The notes beneath the pieces were generated by a model. It was not told the origin of the DNA. It ran no database searches and worked only from the letters and a program-made list of their open reading frames with translations. A program made the position numbers and the translations under genes. Source: Roseivirga sp. E12 (lineage in GTDB: Bacteria; Bacteroidota; Bacteroidia; Cytophagales; Cyclobacteriaceae). Taken from it: DNA of 64,000 bases. Of this stretch, positions 63,473 to 64,000 are shown one piece after another. Position 1 is the stretch's first letter; each line of letters starts with the position of its first letter. Location: positions 1 to 64,000 of the forward strand of contig NZ_JAGFMD010000006.1 in the NCBI RefSeq assembly GCF_017592825.1, in the 5' to 3' direction.

Positions 63473-64000
63473 TTTAGCTCCAATTTTAAGGTAACCCTGA
63501 AGTCCTCAGCTGAAGGTGATATATCAAGGCTATACTGATCTCCATAGCTAAGGTCAAGTCGTTTCTTTACATTTTCTAATCCAAAGCCCGATCTCTCCGA
63601 AACCCTTTCAACATGCTTATTGAGGCTATTTTCAACCTGAAAAACCAAGTCTGTCTTAGTAGACTGAAGTTTAATACAAATGCTCGATTTATCATTGGCA
63701 TCGCTAACCCCATGCTTAAAGGCGTTCTCTACAAAAGGGATCAAAATCAATGGAGGAATATCAATGTCGAAATCGACTTCTGATGTATCAAAAGTCAAAT
63801 CGAAAGACTTATTAAGGCGTATTTTTTCCAGGTCTAGGTAGTCTCTTAAATAGGCAATTTCACTATGCAGAGGCACAAGGGGCTTATCGGATTCGTAAAT
63901 CATGTAGCGCATAATATTCGAAAGCTTAACAATCACTTCTGTCGCCTCATCGCTTTTGACCTGGGTGAGATAATTCAGGTTATGCAGTGTATTAAAAAGG
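63469..64000 (-). CDS. LytS-like sensor histidine kinase, 5' end outside the window
   Basis: The frame is open to the window edge: LFNTLHNLNYLTQVKSDEAT at the extreme 5' side is the end of the HxxFLFNTL phospho-acceptor box of the His_kinase domain, then NIMRYMIYES, and the ATP-binding half follows (PLILIPFVENAFKHGV, RSGFGLENVKKRL). The N-terminal sensor and membrane part lie beyond 64000. A GTG at 63936 is not a real start because coding sequence continues upstream. It partners the LytTR regulator through a four-base overlap. Confidence 0.92.
   Translation of the reverse strand, partial: LFNTLHNLNYLTQVKSDEATEVIVKLSNIMRYMIYESDKPLVPLHSEIAYLRDYLDLEKIRLNKSFDLTFDTSEVDFDIDIPPLILIPFVENAFKHGVSDANDKSSICIKLQSTKTDLVFQVENSLNKHVERVSERSGFGLENVKKRLDLSYGDQYSLDISPSAEDFRVTLKLELK

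Overview
The window looks like a chromosomal segment from a marine-type Bacteroidota, most likely Cytophagales (Roseivirga/Marivirga-like). This is inferred from secretion signals of the MKK...AQ type, promoters with the Bacteroidota TTTG-N19-TAnnTTTG pattern, a split atpDC operon with a short epsilon subunit, DUF6443-type RHS proteins, and a clade II lipoprotein NosZ cluster. No species-level identification is possible from the sequence alone.

Region 1 (1-18.5 kb) is accessory and rich in repeats. Intergenic stretches (1-546, 898-1190, 3382-3847, 5592-5801, 17650-17780, 18370-18450, 21690-21800) are mosaics of a few short palindrome families. An RHS/YD-repeat operon runs on the minus strand from about 16.4 kb to 5.8 kb. 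It holds two tail-fibre-like Sec-exported proteins, a 1114-aa RHS protein, a 1411-aa RHS protein with a 197-aa variable tip, and two tightly coupled small membrane proteins (58 and 203 aa) in the position of immunity genes. Behind it sit an orphan RHS tip, 5'-truncated inside a palindromic repeat, and an overlapping MORN-repeat lipoprotein. At 17.6-18.45 kb one intact tRNA-Ala(GGC) and one intact GIY-YIG nuclease lie within at least three decayed tRNA copies and one decayed nuclease copy. One tRNA copy carries a clean insertion of a 20-bp palindrome.

Region 2 (18.5-25.8 kb) is mostly housekeeping: an NlpC/P60 lipoprotein, a secreted CAP protein, a hot-dog thioesterase with its TetR regulator and two operator-like sites, DnaK, and two tandem LpxL-like lipid A acyltransferases.

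Region 3 (25.9-33.7 kb) is a five-gene plus-strand operon of the PSCyt/PSD1-DUF1501 type: secreted or membrane haem proteins with a beta-propeller and discoidin-like domains. Its substrate is unknown. It is followed by prfC, an RluA-type pseudouridine synthase, a 2OG-Fe(II) oxygenase, atpDC and an orphan histidine kinase.

Region 4 (40.7-49.8 kb) is a nitrous oxide reduction locus: a Crp/Fnr regulator, a PLP decarboxylase, and cytochrome c - fasciclin - nosZ - membrane protein - nosL - nosD - nosF - nosY on the minus strand. A GTGAT-N4-ATCAC dyad lies about 40 bp upstream of the predicted start of the cytochrome gene.

Region 5 (49.8-64 kb) carries a NatAB-like ABC exporter, grpE-dnaJ with a sigma-54-like promoter and a DnaJ that lacks one zinc centre, a DUF2911/TPR protein, obg, adk, hpt, an M42 peptidase, upp, a Ca2+/cation antiporter, a small DedA/Sm-multidrug-like protein, a serine dehydratase alpha chain, and a LytTR two-component pair whose sensor gene runs off the window end.
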